Assembly: GCF_000316195.1 (NCBI RefSeq)
Contig: NZ_JH994111.1
Location: 959,999 to 1,023,998 of the forward strand
Direction of reading: 5' to 3'
DNA length: 64,000 nt
From: Brachyspira hampsonii 30446
GTDB taxonomy: Bacteria > Spirochaetota > Brachyspiria > Brachyspirales > Brachyspiraceae
A program made the position numbers and the translations under genes. Positions 8,580 to 18,280 of the stretch are shown here, piece by piece (position 1 is the first letter of the stretch; each line of letters opens with the position of its first letter). The notes beneath the pieces were generated by a model that was not told the origin of the DNA, did not search any database, and saw only the letters and a program-made list of their open reading frames with translations.

Positions 8580-9770
8580 ATGAATGTATTGGTAATCAAT
8601 TCAGGAAGTTCAAGTATTAAATATCAATTATTCGCTATGCCTGAGGCAAAAGTTTTAGCTAAAGGACTTTTGGAAAAAATCGGCGAAGAAACAAGTGCTT
8701 TAAAACACACAGCTGTAGAAAAAGGCAAAGAAAAAAAATTAGAACAAAAAGTTGCAGATCATAAAGCTGGTATGTCTTTAATTTTTTCTCTTTTAACAGA
8801 CAAAGAGGTTGGTGTTATATCTGATATGAATGAAATATCTGCTGTAGGTCATAGAGTTGTTCATGGCGGTGAAGCATTCAACAAAAGTACATTAATCACT
8901 GATGAAGCTGTAAAAGCTATAGAGGCTTGCTGCGATATAGCTCCTTTACATAACCCAGCTGGTTTGCAGGGTATAGCTGCTTGTAAAGAAATATTAAAAG
9001 ATGTAAAAATGGTAGGTGTATTTGATACTAGTTTCCATCAAACAATACCTGATTATGCTTATATGTATGCTGTTCCTTATGAATGGTATGATAAATATAA
9101 AATACGTCGTTATGGTTTCCATGGTACTTCTCATAAATATGTTTACGGAGAGTTCTGTAAAGCAGAAAACAAACCTAATGCTAATGTTATAGTTTGCCAT
9201 TTGGGTAATGGTGCTAGTGTAACTGCTGTAAAAAATGGAGAATCTATTGATACTAGTATGGGTTTAACTCCTTTGGAAGGCTTGGTAATGGGTACTAGGT
9301 CTGGTGATATGGATCCTGCTGTTCCTACTTTTGTTATGGCTAAAGAAAATTTATCTGCAAAAGAAATGGATAATATTTTAAATAAAAAAAGCGGACTTCT
9401 AGGTGTTTCTGGTGTCAGCAATGATATGAGAAACTTGGAAGAAGCTTCTAAAACTAATAAAAGAGCTGAACTTGCTATTACTATGTTCTGCTATAGAGTA
9501 AAAAAATATATAGGTGCTTATATGGCTGCTCTTGGTCATGTTGATGGTATTGTATTTACAGGCGGTATAGGTGAAAATAGTGCTTCTATTAGAGGAAGAA
9601 TACTAGAAGGTTTAGATGAACTTGGTATTAAATGCGATGCTGATAAAAACTCTAAAGCTAGAGGATGTGCTAGTTTTGAAAAAGACGGAGCTCCTATTAA
9701 ACTTTATGTTATAGCTACTGATGAAGAAAAAGCTATAGCTATGGATACTTATAACCTTGCATTGAAATAA
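8580..9770 (+). CDS. ackA: Acetate kinase
   Basis: This cytoplasmic enzyme interconverts acetyl phosphate plus ADP with acetate plus ATP, giving ATP by substrate-level phosphorylation in fermentation. The 396-residue length is standard. Family motifs are present: NSGSSSIKYQL at residues 6-16, GHRVVHGG, GFHGTSH, HLGNGASV, GTRSGDMDP and the C-terminal FTGGIGENS nucleotide site. The gene has its own promoter and terminator and stands alone, so pta is not adjacent. Acetate is a known fermentation end product of Brachyspira. Confidence 0.97.
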   Translation: MNVLVINSGSSSIKYQLFAMPEAKVLAKGLLEKIGEETSALKHTAVEKGKEKKLEQKVADHKAGMSLIFSLLTDKEVGVISDMNEISAVGHRVVHGGEAFNKSTLITDEAVKAIEACCDIAPLHNPAGLQGIAACKEILKDVKMVGVFDTSFHQTIPDYAYMYAVPYEWYDKYKIRRYGFHGTSHKYVYGEFCKAENKPNANVIVCHLGNGASVTAVKNGESIDTSMGLTPLEGLVMGTRSGDMDPAVPTFVMAKENLSAKEMDNILNKKSGLLGVSGVSNDMRNLEEASKTNKRAELAITMFCYRVKKYIGAYMAALGHVDGIVFTGGIGENSASIRGRILEGLDELGIKCDADKNSKARGCASFEKDGAPIKLYVIATDEEKAIAMDTYNLALK

Positions 9771-9802
9771 TTTTTATATAAAAATAATAAATATTAAAAT
9801 TG

Positions 9803-9840
9803 ATAGGGTATCTTTTCTTATGAAAGATGCCCTATTTTTA
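9803..9840 (+). terminator. Intrinsic terminator after ackA
   Basis: A 13 bp stem with one G-T pair (ATAGGGTATCTTT / AAAGATGCCCTAT, 9803-9835) is followed by a T-run. It ends 9 bp before the start of the HEPN gene. Confidence 0.85.
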
Positions 9841-9848
9841 AGGTTTTT

Positions 9849-10262
9849 ATGATATTAAATTTGGATAGTCTGAAAAAATCGATAATGGCATTAGAAAAAT
9901 CAATCAATGTATATGATAGAATTGAAACAGATGATGAAGATTTAATACTTACAATAAGAGCTGGAGTAATACAAAACTTTGAAATAGCTTTTGAACAAAG
10001 TTGGAAATTTATACAAAGATGGCTTAATGAGAATATAAATCCAGATATAACTAACGGAATAACTAAAAAAGAATTATTCAGATTGGCAGCTAAGCATTTA
10101 CTTATAGATGATGTTGAAAAATGGATAAGATTTAAAGATGCTAGAAATTCGACTTCTCATATTTATTCAAATGAAGTTTCTGAAGAAGTGTTTAATGAAG
10201 CAGAAGCATTTTTACCTTATGCAAAATCCCTTTTGAAACATTTAGAGGAAAACAATGAATGA
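9849..10262 (+). CDS. hepT: HEPN-domain protein, HI0074 family (toxin-type partner)
   Basis: A 137-residue all-alpha HEPN protein of the nucleotidyltransferase substrate-binding (HI0074) family. The RX4H signature of HEPN RNases is visible in ARNSTSH, R99 to H104. The following MNT-type nucleotidyltransferase gene overlaps its stop by 4 bp (ATGA). In characterised HEPN/MNT pairs the HEPN protein is an RNase toxin and the MNT protein neutralises it by modifying a residue near the motif; that function is inferred here from family and arrangement. Codon use and base composition look like those of the neighbours. Confidence 0.85.
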   Translation: MILNLDSLKKSIMALEKSINVYDRIETDDEDLILTIRAGVIQNFEIAFEQSWKFIQRWLNENINPDITNGITKKELFRLAAKHLLIDDVEKWIRFKDARNSTSHIYSNEVSEEVFNEAEAFLPYAKSLLKHLEENNE

Positions 10263-10561
10263 TTAACCTGACTGAAAATGAAATTCAAATTATCAAATAT
10301 ATTCTAAAAAAACATATAAAATATGGAAAAGTATATTTATTTGGTTCAAGAGTAAAAGGAACAAATAAAAAATTTTCAGATATTGATATAGTTATAGATA
10401 TTAATGCCAAATTATCATTAAATGAGATATCAAGAATAAAAGATGATTTTGAAGAAAGTGATTTAATTTATTCTGCTGATATTATTGATTATAATGCTAT
10501 AGAGGATAGTTTTAAGAGCATTATAGATAATGAAAAAGTATTAATATATGAAACTATCTAA
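10259..10561 (+). CDS. mntA: MNT-family nucleotidyltransferase (antitoxin-type partner)
   Basis: A 100-residue minimal nucleotidyltransferase. GSRVKG at residues 29-34 and DID at 41-43, with a third aspartate at about D74, form the expected GSx10DxD catalytic pattern. Length and motifs match HI0073-like proteins. It overlaps the HEPN gene by 4 bp, so the two are translationally coupled. In related systems it adds AMP to its HEPN partner and blocks its RNase activity. The canonical order of some characterised systems is mirrored here, toxin-type gene first. Confidence 0.85.
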   Translation: MINLTENEIQIIKYILKKHIKYGKVYLFGSRVKGTNKKFSDIDIVIDINAKLSLNEISRIKDDFEESDLIYSADIIDYNAIEDSFKSIIDNEKVLIYETI

Positions 10562-10637
10562 AATTAAAATATTTTAATTAGTTAATTATATTTTTTTTCG
10601 ATACTATAATTATTACTTTATATTAGGAATATTATTT

Positions 10638-12263
10638 ATGAAAAAGAATATATTAATTAAATTATTTTGTTTATTGTATGTTATTTTTATTTTGTCATGC
10701 CATAAAGAGCCAAAAAATATTTTAAATGAAATAACCGTTTCTGTAGGTCCTGAGCCTCAGACAATAGATCCTACAATCAATTCAGCAGTAGATGCTATGA
10801 TATATACAACACATTTATTTGAAAATTTAACTATAAGAGATGAGAATAATAATATTATACCAGGAGCTGCCGAAAGCTGGACATCATCTAATAACAATAC
10901 AATATATATTTTTAATATTAGAAGCAATGCCAAATGGTCTGACGGAGTTGATTTAAAGGCCAATGATTTTGTATATGCTTGGAAGAGAATAGTTGACCCT
11001 AAAAACGGAGCTTCATATTCAATACTTTTGGATGTTATAAAAAATGCCGGCGATATAATGATGGGTAAAAAAGATAAAGAAACATTGGGGGTTAAAGCAT
11101 TAGATGATAAAACTTTATATGTAGAATTAGAATATCCTGTTCCTTATTTTTTGGAGATGGTGGCACATACTGCATATACACCTTTGCGTGAAGATATCGT
11201 TAGTCAAAATGAGGACGGTTGGACTTTAGATGTTAATACTATGGTTGGAAACGGAGCCTTTCAAATAGTTCGTTGGGATCATAATGCAAGATTGGTTGTT
11301 CGTAAAAATACAGACTATTGGAATTATAAAGAGATTAAGCCTGATATTATTAATTTTGAGTTTATAGATAATGATAATACTGCGATGTCTGCAATAATAA
11401 ATGAAGAAATATATTTTTATCATAATACGCCTATAAATGATAGAGAGATGCTTTTAAAAGAAGGTATTGCAAGAGCTGTACCTAATATATCACTTTATTT
11501 TTACGAAGTTGATAATAGAAAAGAGCCTTTTAATGATGCTAGAGTGAGGAAAGCTATTTCTCTAGCTATAGATAGGGAATATATAGTGAATAATATTATG
11601 AAAGGAGGAGAAAAACCTGCTGCTGCTATTGTTCCTTATAATATAAAAGATGTTGATAGTACAAATGATTTTAGATATAAAAAAGAGGGATATTTTTCTA
11701 CAAAAAGTGAAGATTATCAAAAGAATGTAGAAGAGGCTAGGGCATTACTTGCAGATGCTGGCTATCCTAATGGAGAAAATTTTCCAGTGTTTGAATTCAT
11801 AACAAATCCTGGCTTTCATATTACTATTGCAGAAAGCATACAAGCTATGTTAAAAGAAGCATTAAATATAAATATGGTTATAAGGCAGGAGGAATGGGCT
11901 GTACTTCTTCAAACTAGAAGAGATGGAAACTTTGATATGGCAAGACAAGGCTGGATTGGAGGATATAATAGTCCTGCTGCATTTCTATCTTTGGTAAAAA
12001 CAGGATATGTACTTAATGAGGGAAGATATAATAATACTTTATTTGATAAAGCTTTATTAGATGCTTCTATTGCGGAAAATGATTCAGATAGAAGTATGTA
12101 TTTTCATGAGGCTGAAAGCATTGCTATGAATGATATGGCTATTATACCAATATATTATTATTCCGGAACTGTAATGCAAAATGCAAAATTGACTAATGTT
12201 ATTTATGATATATTCGGTATATATAATTTTAGCAAAGCAGAAATTGTAGAAGAAAGTAATTGA
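10638..12263 (+). CDS. oppA: Oligopeptide ABC transporter substrate-binding lipoprotein (OppA-like)
   Basis: A 541-residue SBP family 5 lipoprotein with signal MKKNILIKLFCLLYVIFILSC (Cys21). Typical elements are VSVGPEPQTIDP near the mature N terminus, DFVYAWKRIVDP, GNGAFQI, VRKAISLAIDRE and DMARQGWIGGYN. It binds oligopeptides or related ligands outside the inner membrane and delivers them to an OppBCDF permease. No permease or ATPase gene is adjacent; OppB/OppC-like genes occur 34 kb downstream. AGGAAT lies about 11 nt before the ATG. Confidence 0.9.
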   Translation: MKKNILIKLFCLLYVIFILSCHKEPKNILNEITVSVGPEPQTIDPTINSAVDAMIYTTHLFENLTIRDENNNIIPGAAESWTSSNNNTIYIFNIRSNAKWSDGVDLKANDFVYAWKRIVDPKNGASYSILLDVIKNAGDIMMGKKDKETLGVKALDDKTLYVELEYPVPYFLEMVAHTAYTPLREDIVSQNEDGWTLDVNTMVGNGAFQIVRWDHNARLVVRKNTDYWNYKEIKPDIINFEFIDNDNTAMSAIINEEIYFYHNTPINDREMLLKEGIARAVPNISLYFYEVDNRKEPFNDARVRKAISLAIDREYIVNNIMKGGEKPAAAIVPYNIKDVDSTNDFRYKKEGYFSTKSEDYQKNVEEARALLADAGYPNGENFPVFEFITNPGFHITIAESIQAMLKEALNINMVIRQEEWAVLLQTRRDGNFDMARQGWIGGYNSPAAFLSLVKTGYVLNEGRYNNTLFDKALLDASIAENDSDRSMYFHEAESIAMNDMAIIPIYYYSGTVMQNAKLTNVIYDIFGIYNFSKAEIVEESN

Positions 12264-12266
12264 TAC

Positions 12267-12779
12267 TTATATTCCTTTTCCTTCTATAGTTCTTAATTTA
12301 TTTACAGGAATATCTGTATATTTATTGGATTCTTCTTTAGAGAGCCTAGTCCATTCTACTGTAGCTCCTACTATGCCTTTTTTATCTAATGATGCTTTCA
12401 GAAATAATGTTTTTTTGTCTTCTGATAAACTTATTTTGGCATAGTATGTGCTTCCCTGATCTGTATGATATATTCTTCCTGTCTGCCACTCACCGTCTTG
12501 GAATACTATATCATATATAAATATTAATCCTTTTAAATCCTTATCTCTCAATGATTTATCGGGATTATGTATATCCAATGTACTTTTTACATTATCATGC
12601 AATGCTATGCCGTAAGCATATACTTTATTATCGATAACTATTATTTTGGCTACTTTCATTCTTCCTCTAGGTTTTTCAGGCATAGCCCAGAAGCCTTCAA
12701 CATCTTTTGCATTATTTTCAGCATATACTAAAGAGCTTAATATAATTATAAACAACATAAATAATATACTATTTTTCAT
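12267..12779 (-). CDS. DUF2147-like exported protein
   Basis: The ATG at 12779 was preferred over an upstream in-frame TTG at 12791 because it opens a clean signal peptide (cleavage after SLVYA, residue 20). The 170-residue product resembles the DUF2147 group: a small secreted beta-rich protein with a VEGFWAMPEKPRGR start, KVYAYGIALHD, GLIFIYDI and a WQTGRIYHTDQGSTYYAKISL core. The function of the family is not established. It is convergent with the OppA-like gene, with only 3 bp between the stops. Confidence 0.7.
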   Translation of the reverse strand: MKNSILFMLFIIILSSLVYAENNAKDVEGFWAMPEKPRGRMKVAKIIVIDNKVYAYGIALHDNVKSTLDIHNPDKSLRDKDLKGLIFIYDIVFQDGEWQTGRIYHTDQGSTYYAKISLSEDKKTLFLKASLDKKGIVGATVEWTRLSKEESNKYTDIPVNKLRTIEGKGI

Positions 12780-12926
12780 TTTATAATCCAAGTTTATTTT
12801 TTATAAATTATATATTTAAATAATATTTTTTCTATAGTATTTTATTATTTATATATTGATTATTATTTTTTATTATATAAAATTACTGATATAAAACAAA
12901 TAACTATTAAATCAAGGAAATAAAAA

Positions 12927-14051
12927 ATGAAAGATGTGAGAATAGAAAAATTAGCAAAAACTATAGTTAATTATTCATGCAAATTAAAAAAAGGTGAAAA
13001 AATACTTATAAAATCTTATGGAGAGGGTGAAGAAAGAAATTTAGTAAATGCTATTATCAAAGAAGTTTATAAAATAGGAGCAAGTCCTTTTGTTTGGAAT
13101 CATGATCCTCATATACTTAGAGAGTTATTGAAGCAATGTAATGAAGAGCAGATGAAAACTTGGGCTAAATCTGATTTGATGCTTATGAAAGAGATGGATG
13201 CTTATGTTGGTATATGGGGCGGCTTGAATAGTGCAGAAAACTCTTCTGTAAAAATGGAAAATCATGCTATATATGAAAAGTTTTATCTTGATCCGGTACA
13301 CATGAAAGAGAGAGTAAAAAATACTAAATGGGTTGTTATGAATTATCCTACATCAGCCATGGCTCAGCAGGCTTCTATGAGTACAGATGAATTTGAAGAT
13401 TTTTATTTTAAGGTTTGCAATTTGGATTATTCTAAGATGTCTAAAGCTATGGATAATTTAGTAAAACTTATGAATAAAACTGACAAAGTGAGAATAGTTG
13501 GAAAAGATACCGATTTAACTTTCTCTATAAAAGATATACCTGCTATAAAATGTGCAGGTGAGCTTAATATACCTGACGGAGAAGTATTTACTGCCCCTGT
13601 AAAAAATTCTGTTAATGGTATTTTATCTTATAATACACCTTCTTTATACAGTGACGGATTTACTTATGAGAATATCAGATTTGAGTTTAAAAATGGAAAA
13701 ATAATTAATGCTTCCTGCAATGATACAAATAGAATAAATAAGATATTGGATAGTGATGCAGGTGCCAGATATATAGGTGAGTTTGCCATAGGAGTTAATC
13801 CTTATATTACAGAGCCTATGAAAGATATATTATTTGATGAGAAAATTATGGGAAGTTTCCATTTTACACCGGGTGCTTGTTATGATGAAGCTCCTAATGG
13901 AAATAGTTCTAAAGTACATTGGGATTTAGTATGTATACAGACTAAAAAGTATGGCGGCGGCGAAATTTATTTTGATGATAAATTGATAAGAAAAGACGGA
14001 TTATTTGTTATTGACAGTCTTAAATGTTTGAATCCTAATAATTTAAAATAA
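12927..14051 (+). CDS. M29-family aminopeptidase
   Basis: A 374-residue cytoplasmic metallo-aminopeptidase of the AmpS/PepS (M29) family, which releases N-terminal residues from peptides. The expected metal ligands sit in the C-terminal half: E in GELNIPDGEVF, E in GEFAIGVN, H in SFHFTPGACY, H in VHWDLV and a late Asp. AAGGAAA precedes the ATG. A GNAT gene follows 16 bp later, probably in the same transcript. Together with the adjacent OppA it fits peptide uptake and breakdown, although they are separated by a minus-strand gene. Confidence 0.9.
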   Translation: MKDVRIEKLAKTIVNYSCKLKKGEKILIKSYGEGEERNLVNAIIKEVYKIGASPFVWNHDPHILRELLKQCNEEQMKTWAKSDLMLMKEMDAYVGIWGGLNSAENSSVKMENHAIYEKFYLDPVHMKERVKNTKWVVMNYPTSAMAQQASMSTDEFEDFYFKVCNLDYSKMSKAMDNLVKLMNKTDKVRIVGKDTDLTFSIKDIPAIKCAGELNIPDGEVFTAPVKNSVNGILSYNTPSLYSDGFTYENIRFEFKNGKIINASCNDTNRINKILDSDAGARYIGEFAIGVNPYITEPMKDILFDEKIMGSFHFTPGACYDEAPNGNSSKVHWDLVCIQTKKYGGGEIYFDDKLIRKDGLFVIDSLKCLNPNNLK

Positions 14052-14067
14052 TGCAAAAGGTTTATAA

Positions 14068-14553
14068 ATGAGTGATAAGAAATTTGATATTAGATTTGCT
14101 GTTATTGAAGATGTTGGTGTAATATTAAAATTTATAAAAGAACTTGCCTGTTATGAAAAATTAGAGCATGAGGTTAGTGCGACTGAGGATATACTTAAAG
14201 AGTGGATATTTGAAAAAAAGAAATGCGAAGTTTTAATAGCCTTAGAAAATAATATTGAAATAGGATATGCATTATTTTTTCATAATTTTTCTACCTTTTT
14301 GGGAAAGGCTGGAATATATTTAGAAGATTTATATATTACACCTGATTATAGGGGATTGGGATATGGAAAAAGACTTTTAAAAGAGGTGGCAAAAATTGCA
14401 GTTGAAAGAGGATGCGAAAGACTTGATTGGCAGTGTTTGGATTGGAATAAATCTAGTATTGATTTTTATTTATCACTCAATACGATTGAGATGTCAGATT
14501 GGACTTCTTATAGGCTTAGTCATGAAGTTTTAAAAAGATTCGCTTATGAATAA
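14068..14553 (+). CDS. GNAT-family N-acetyltransferase
   Basis: A 161-residue single GNAT domain. The acetyl-CoA binding loop is DYRGLGYGKRLL at about residues 92-103, preceded by the LEDLYITP strand and followed by RLDWQCLDWNKSSIDFY. Overall layout resembles diamine/spermidine acetyltransferase-like proteins (ACYEKLEHEV near the N terminus), but the acceptor cannot be assigned. It is 16 bp behind the M29 aminopeptidase gene. Confidence 0.85.
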   Translation: MSDKKFDIRFAVIEDVGVILKFIKELACYEKLEHEVSATEDILKEWIFEKKKCEVLIALENNIEIGYALFFHNFSTFLGKAGIYLEDLYITPDYRGLGYGKRLLKEVAKIAVERGCERLDWQCLDWNKSSIDFYLSLNTIEMSDWTSYRLSHEVLKRFAYE

Positions 14554-14708
14554 TTAAAGCAGCTTTATAAAATAGTGATAAAAATATTGTATTAGTCTTT
14601 TATTATATTTAAATATTAAGCAGTTTATAGTATCATTTAGAAAAAGTTAAATATGATTATTAATAATTAGATTTATGATACTTAAAAAATATTCAATATT
14701 CTATAAAT

Positions 14709-14980
14709 TAGACTTGTTTCAAAACTACTTGGTAAAATTATATACGAAATTTTTATAATTTATAAATCATAAAATATTTTACAGGTTGTATAAATTATTA
14801 TTTCAGTATATAAAGATGCAGTCCATCACCCGCCAATACCTGCTGACCCAAAGGCGGACTTCGTATGCAGCACTGCCAAGTAGATGCCTTTCCTACGGCA
14901 GCAAAAAAAAGTGGTAGTTGCCGAAGGCACGAATATGTGTTTCGCAATTAATAAATAAAATTAGTTTTTAAACAAGTCTA
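14709..14980 (+). mobile_element. MITE-like element, copy 1
   Basis: This 272 bp element lies in a 499 bp gap between the GNAT gene and pyrH. The ends are near-perfect inverted repeats, TAGACTTGTTTCAAAAC and its complement with one mismatch. The left part, and the TTGTATAAATTATTATTT(C/T)AGTATATAAA block ending in GATGCAGTCC, match copy 3. The middle, about 14818-14945, is strikingly GC-rich for this genome and related to the cores of copies 2 and 3 but more diverged. It has no ORF of useful length. Outside it the gap holds only AT-rich sequence and the pyrH promoter region. Confidence 0.75.
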
Positions 14981-15052
14981 TTATTAAATCTTGATATATA
15001 TGTAAAAAGATAGTATAATTCAAAAAATTAACTTTATAAAAAGAGGTCAATA

Positions 15053-15757
15053 ATGAAAAAAAGAGTATTGCTTAAGATATCAGGAGAAGCTTTACTTGGT
15101 CAAAAAGAATACGGTATAGATAATAATGTTGTTGATAGAATAGCATTAGAGATGAAAGAGGCTGGAAATGATACAGAAATAGCTGTGGTTGTAGGGGGCG
15201 GAAATATTTTCAGAGGTATGCAGTTATCTGATAAAACAGGTATGGTAAGGGCTACTGCTGATTCTATGGGTATGCTTGCTACTATTATGAATGCAATAGC
15301 ACTAAAAGACAGATTTATGGCAGCAGGCACTCCTACTCAAATATTATCAGCTTTTAATATAGAAGGAATGATAGAAGGCTTTGAAAGAGACAAGGCTATT
15401 CGCATATTAGAGAGAGGCAATGTTTTAATCATAGCAGGCGGTACTTCTAATCCTTATTTTACAACTGACAGTACAGCTATACTTAGAGCTTTAGAGATAG
15501 GTGCTTCTATAGTATTAAAAGGTACTAATGTTGATGGAGTTTATGATAAGGACCCTAAAAAGAATGAAGATGCCAAAATGTACAATGATATAACTTTTAA
15601 AGAAGCCATTAATCAGAATTTAAGAGTTATGGATATGACAGCTTTTGCCATGGCTAATGATAATGATATGCCTATAAGAGTATTTAATATGAATAAAGCC
15701 GGTAATATCACAAAAGCTATTTCCGGTGAAAATATAGGAACTTATGTACATAATTAA
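15053..15757 (+). CDS. pyrH: UMP kinase
   Basis: A 234-residue hexameric-type bacterial UMP kinase that phosphorylates UMP to UDP in pyrimidine nucleotide synthesis. Recognisable segments are the N-terminal [52 protein letters not shown] and [19 protein letters not shown] lies about 8 nt before the ATG, and TATAAT at 15014-15019 may be its -10 box. In many bacteria pyrH is next to frr; here frr heads a separate operon 15 kb away on the other strand, and pyrH is followed by floA. Confidence 0.97.
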   Translation: MKKRVLLKISGEALLGQKEYGIDNNVVDRIALEMKEAGNDTEIAVVVGGGNIFRGMQLSDKTGMVRATADSMGMLATIMNAIALKDRFMAAGTPTQILSAFNIEGMIEGFERDKAIRILERGNVLIIAGGTSNPYFTTDSTAILRALEIGASIVLKGTNVDGVYDKDPKKNEDAKMYNDITFKEAINQNLRVMDMTAFAMANDNDMPIRVFNMNKAGNITKAISGENIGTYVHN

Positions 15758-15780
15758 TAATATTTTTAGGAGGTTTATAT

Positions 15781-16800
15781 ATGTTTGATTTTGGTTATAT
15801 TCCAATTATTCCTATGTTTGTCGGTATTGTAGTAATACTGATACTTTTATTTATTTTCTTACATTTTTTCCCTATGGGACTTTGGATTACGGCTTTGTTT
15901 TCTGGTGTAAGAATAAATATGATAACATTGATTACTATGCGTCTTAGAAGAGTTAATCCTTCGCTTATAGTATTAAATCAAATAAAGTTATGGAAGGCTG
16001 GTTTAAAGATAGGTACTAATGAACTTGAGGCACATTATTTGGCTGGTGGTAATCCTACTGCTGTTGCTGATGCTTTGATAGCTGCTGATAAGGCTTCTTT
16101 GGATTTGAACTTTGAGAGGGCTGCTGCTATAGATTTGGCTGGAAGGGATTTGGTTGATGCTATAAGAACTTCTGTTTCTCCTAGAGTTATTGCCACTCCT
16201 TTGATTGCTGCTGTTGCTAAAGATGGTATACAGGTTAAGGCTACTGCTAGAGTTACAGTTAGAACTAATATTAATCGTCTTGTTGGCGGAGCTGGAGAGG
16301 AGACTATTATTGCAAGAGTAGGAGAGGGTATAGTTACTACTATAGGTAGTTCTGCTTCTCATAAAGAAGTTTTAGAAAATCCTGATAGAATTTCTCAAGT
16401 TGTACTTGCTAAGGGGCTTGATTCAGGTACTGCTTTTGAGATACTTTCTATTGATATTGCTGATGTTGATGTTGGAAGTAATATTGGTGCTTTCTTACAG
16501 ATTGACCAAGCTGAGGCAGATAAAAAGATAGCTCAGGCTAAAGCTGAAGAGAGAAGAGTTATGGCTATAGCCCGTGAACAGGAGATGCGTGCTCAGGTTG
16601 AAGAGATGAAAGCTAAAGTTGTAGAGGCTGAATCTCAGCTTCCTCTTGCTATTGCTGAGGCTCTTAAAAAAGGAAATATTGGGGTATTGGATTATTATAA
16701 TATGAAAAATGTTATGGCTGATACAGAGATGAGGTATAGTATTTCTGGAATGGACTCAGCAAGTAAAAATAATAATTCTAATAACAGTATAAAACAGTAA
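15781..16800 (+). CDS. floA: Flotillin-like protein FloA
   Basis: A 339-residue membrane scaffold protein of the YqfA/FloA family. An N-terminal hydrophobic hairpin (about residues 4-45) is followed by an SPFH-like domain with the characteristic [34 protein letters not shown] and [17 protein letters not shown] segments, and an Ala/Glu-rich coiled coil at about 240-300. Flotillins organise ordered membrane microdomains. AGGAGG stands 6 nt before the ATG. It follows pyrH by 23 bp and ends at a strong terminator. Confidence 0.95.
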   Translation: MFDFGYIPIIPMFVGIVVILILLFIFLHFFPMGLWITALFSGVRINMITLITMRLRRVNPSLIVLNQIKLWKAGLKIGTNELEAHYLAGGNPTAVADALIAADKASLDLNFERAAAIDLAGRDLVDAIRTSVSPRVIATPLIAAVAKDGIQVKATARVTVRTNINRLVGGAGEETIIARVGEGIVTTIGSSASHKEVLENPDRISQVVLAKGLDSGTAFEILSIDIADVDVGSNIGAFLQIDQAEADKKIAQAKAEERRVMAIAREQEMRAQVEEMKAKVVEAESQLPLAIAEALKKGNIGVLDYYNMKNVMADTEMRYSISGMDSASKNNNSNNSIKQ

Positions 16801-16822
16801 ATTGTGTTTATTTATAATTTTT

Positions 16823-16862
16823 ATAGTCTGTATATATTATTTTGTATACAGACTATTTTTTA
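16823..16862 (+). terminator. Intrinsic terminator after floA
   Basis: A 12 bp perfect stem (ATAGTCTGTATA / TATACAGACTAT, 16823-16834 and 16845-16856) is followed by at least six T. Confidence 0.9.
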
Positions 16863-16907
16863 TATTTAATATTGATTTTATTTAGTATTTATTTTAAGGA
16901 TAATTTT

Positions 16908-18107
16908 ATGACTATAGAAGAGTTTAATTCCAAATATTTAGTAAATAGAGATGGTACTAATTCTGAGAAATGGGAAACAGAAAAAGATATTAGATTTAAA
17001 ACAGCAGGACTTCTTCCTATGTGGGTTGCTGATATGGAGTTTAAAGCTCCTGATGAAGTTATAGAAGCTATGAATAAAAGAGTATCTCATGGAGTTTTTG
17101 GCTATACTGTTTTATGGGATGGCTATTTTGAAGCATTTTTTGATTGGCAGAAAAAAAGATATAATATTGATTTAAAAAAAGAATGGATAAAATTTTCTAC
17201 AGGGGTTGTAACTTCTATATATTGGCTTGTGAATGCTTTTACTCAAAAAGGAGATTCTATTATTATACTTACACCTGTTTATTATCCTTTTCATAATGCT
17301 GTTAAAGATAATGATAGAAATTTAATTGAATGCGGATTGAAAAATGATAATGGTGTTTTTACAATAGATTTTGAGAGATTAGAAAATGACATTGTAAAAA
17401 ATAATGTTAAAATGATGATATTCTGCAATCCTCATAACCCTGTGGGAAGAGTGTGGACTGATGAAGAGATTGATAAAACTTTTGATATATGCAAAAAGCA
17501 TAATGTTTATATAATTTCTGATGAAATTCATCAGGATATAAACTTAGGAATTCGTCCTTTTATCTCTGCACTTTCTATTAAAAATAAGGATAAATATATT
17601 GACAGGCTTATAGTATTAACTTCGGCATCAAAGACTTTTAATTTAGCATGTCTTTTAAATTCGCATATCATTATACCAGATGCCGATATGAGAAAAATTT
17701 ATAAGCAGTATGTTAACACAATTAATAGAACAGAATTAAGTGTGTTAGGTATGACAGCAGCAGAAGCAGCATACAGATACGGAGAAGATTGGCTTGACGG
17801 ACTTTTAAAAACTATAAAAAGAAATTATGAATACATTAGAGATGAATTAAAAGATAAAATTCCTGATATAATAGTTAGTCCTTTAGAAGGAACATATTTG
17901 CCTTTTATAGATTTAAGGAAAGTTGCAGATAAGGATAGAGTAAAAGAGCTAATACAAGATGATTGTAAAATAGCAGTTGATTTCGGAGAATGGTTTTCAA
18001 AGGATTATAAAGGCTTTATAAGATTGAATATAGCAACAGACTTTAGCTATATAAAACTTTTTATTGAGAGAATAGTTCATCAATTAAAAAATAAAAGTTA
18101 TAAATAA
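16908..18107 (+). CDS. MalY/PatB-type PLP-dependent aminotransferase/C-S lyase
   Basis: The start at 16908 (MTIEEFNSKY) was chosen: AAGGA precedes it by 7 nt, whereas the longer frame back to 16842 overlaps the floA terminator. The 399-residue fold-type I PLP enzyme has MWVADMEF, GVFGYT, FCNPHNPVGRVW, SDEIHQD and the PLP lysine K242 in TSASKTFNL. MalY/PatB enzymes cleave cystathionine or cysteine to a keto acid, ammonia and sulfide or thiol. Hydrogen sulfide production from cysteine is plausible but the exact substrate is inferred only by family. Confidence 0.9.
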   Translation: MTIEEFNSKYLVNRDGTNSEKWETEKDIRFKTAGLLPMWVADMEFKAPDEVIEAMNKRVSHGVFGYTVLWDGYFEAFFDWQKKRYNIDLKKEWIKFSTGVVTSIYWLVNAFTQKGDSIIILTPVYYPFHNAVKDNDRNLIECGLKNDNGVFTIDFERLENDIVKNNVKMMIFCNPHNPVGRVWTDEEIDKTFDICKKHNVYIISDEIHQDINLGIRPFISALSIKNKDKYIDRLIVLTSASKTFNLACLLNSHIIIPDADMRKIYKQYVNTINRTELSVLGMTAAEAAYRYGEDWLDGLLKTIKRNYEYIRDELKDKIPDIIVSPLEGTYLPFIDLRKVADKDRVKELIQDDCKIAVDFGEWFSKDYKGFIRLNIATDFSYIKLFIERIVHQLKNKSYK

Positions 18108-18217
18108 TTTGATAATTTATTTATTATAGTTTATAATGATATAATATTTGCAATATATTAAATAATTTTAATAATTATATTTTTTAGTAATTTTTACTAA
18201 TATATATATTTTTTTAC

Positions 18218-18246
18218 TTGACAAAAACTATTATTTAGTGTATTGT
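18218..18246 (+). promoter_or_regulatory. ahpC promoter
   Basis: TTGACA at 18218-18223 and TATTGT at 18241-18246 are separated by 17 nt. AAAGGAG precedes the ahpC ATG. Confidence 0.7.
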
Positions 18247-18280
18247 TAGAATATACAAACATGAATAAAGGAGTTATAAT

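Noticed and set aside
14818..14945. GC-rich block tested as a tRNA or other stable RNA gene
   Set aside because: No cloverleaf or known RNA motif could be drawn, and related blocks occur inside the other two inverted-repeat elements.
16003..16362. 119-codon minus-strand frame inside floA, very serine-rich
   Set aside because: It is the antisense of the Ala/Gly-rich flotillin coding sequence; composition (Ser/Asn/Ile repeats) and lack of ribosome site mark it as a shadow.
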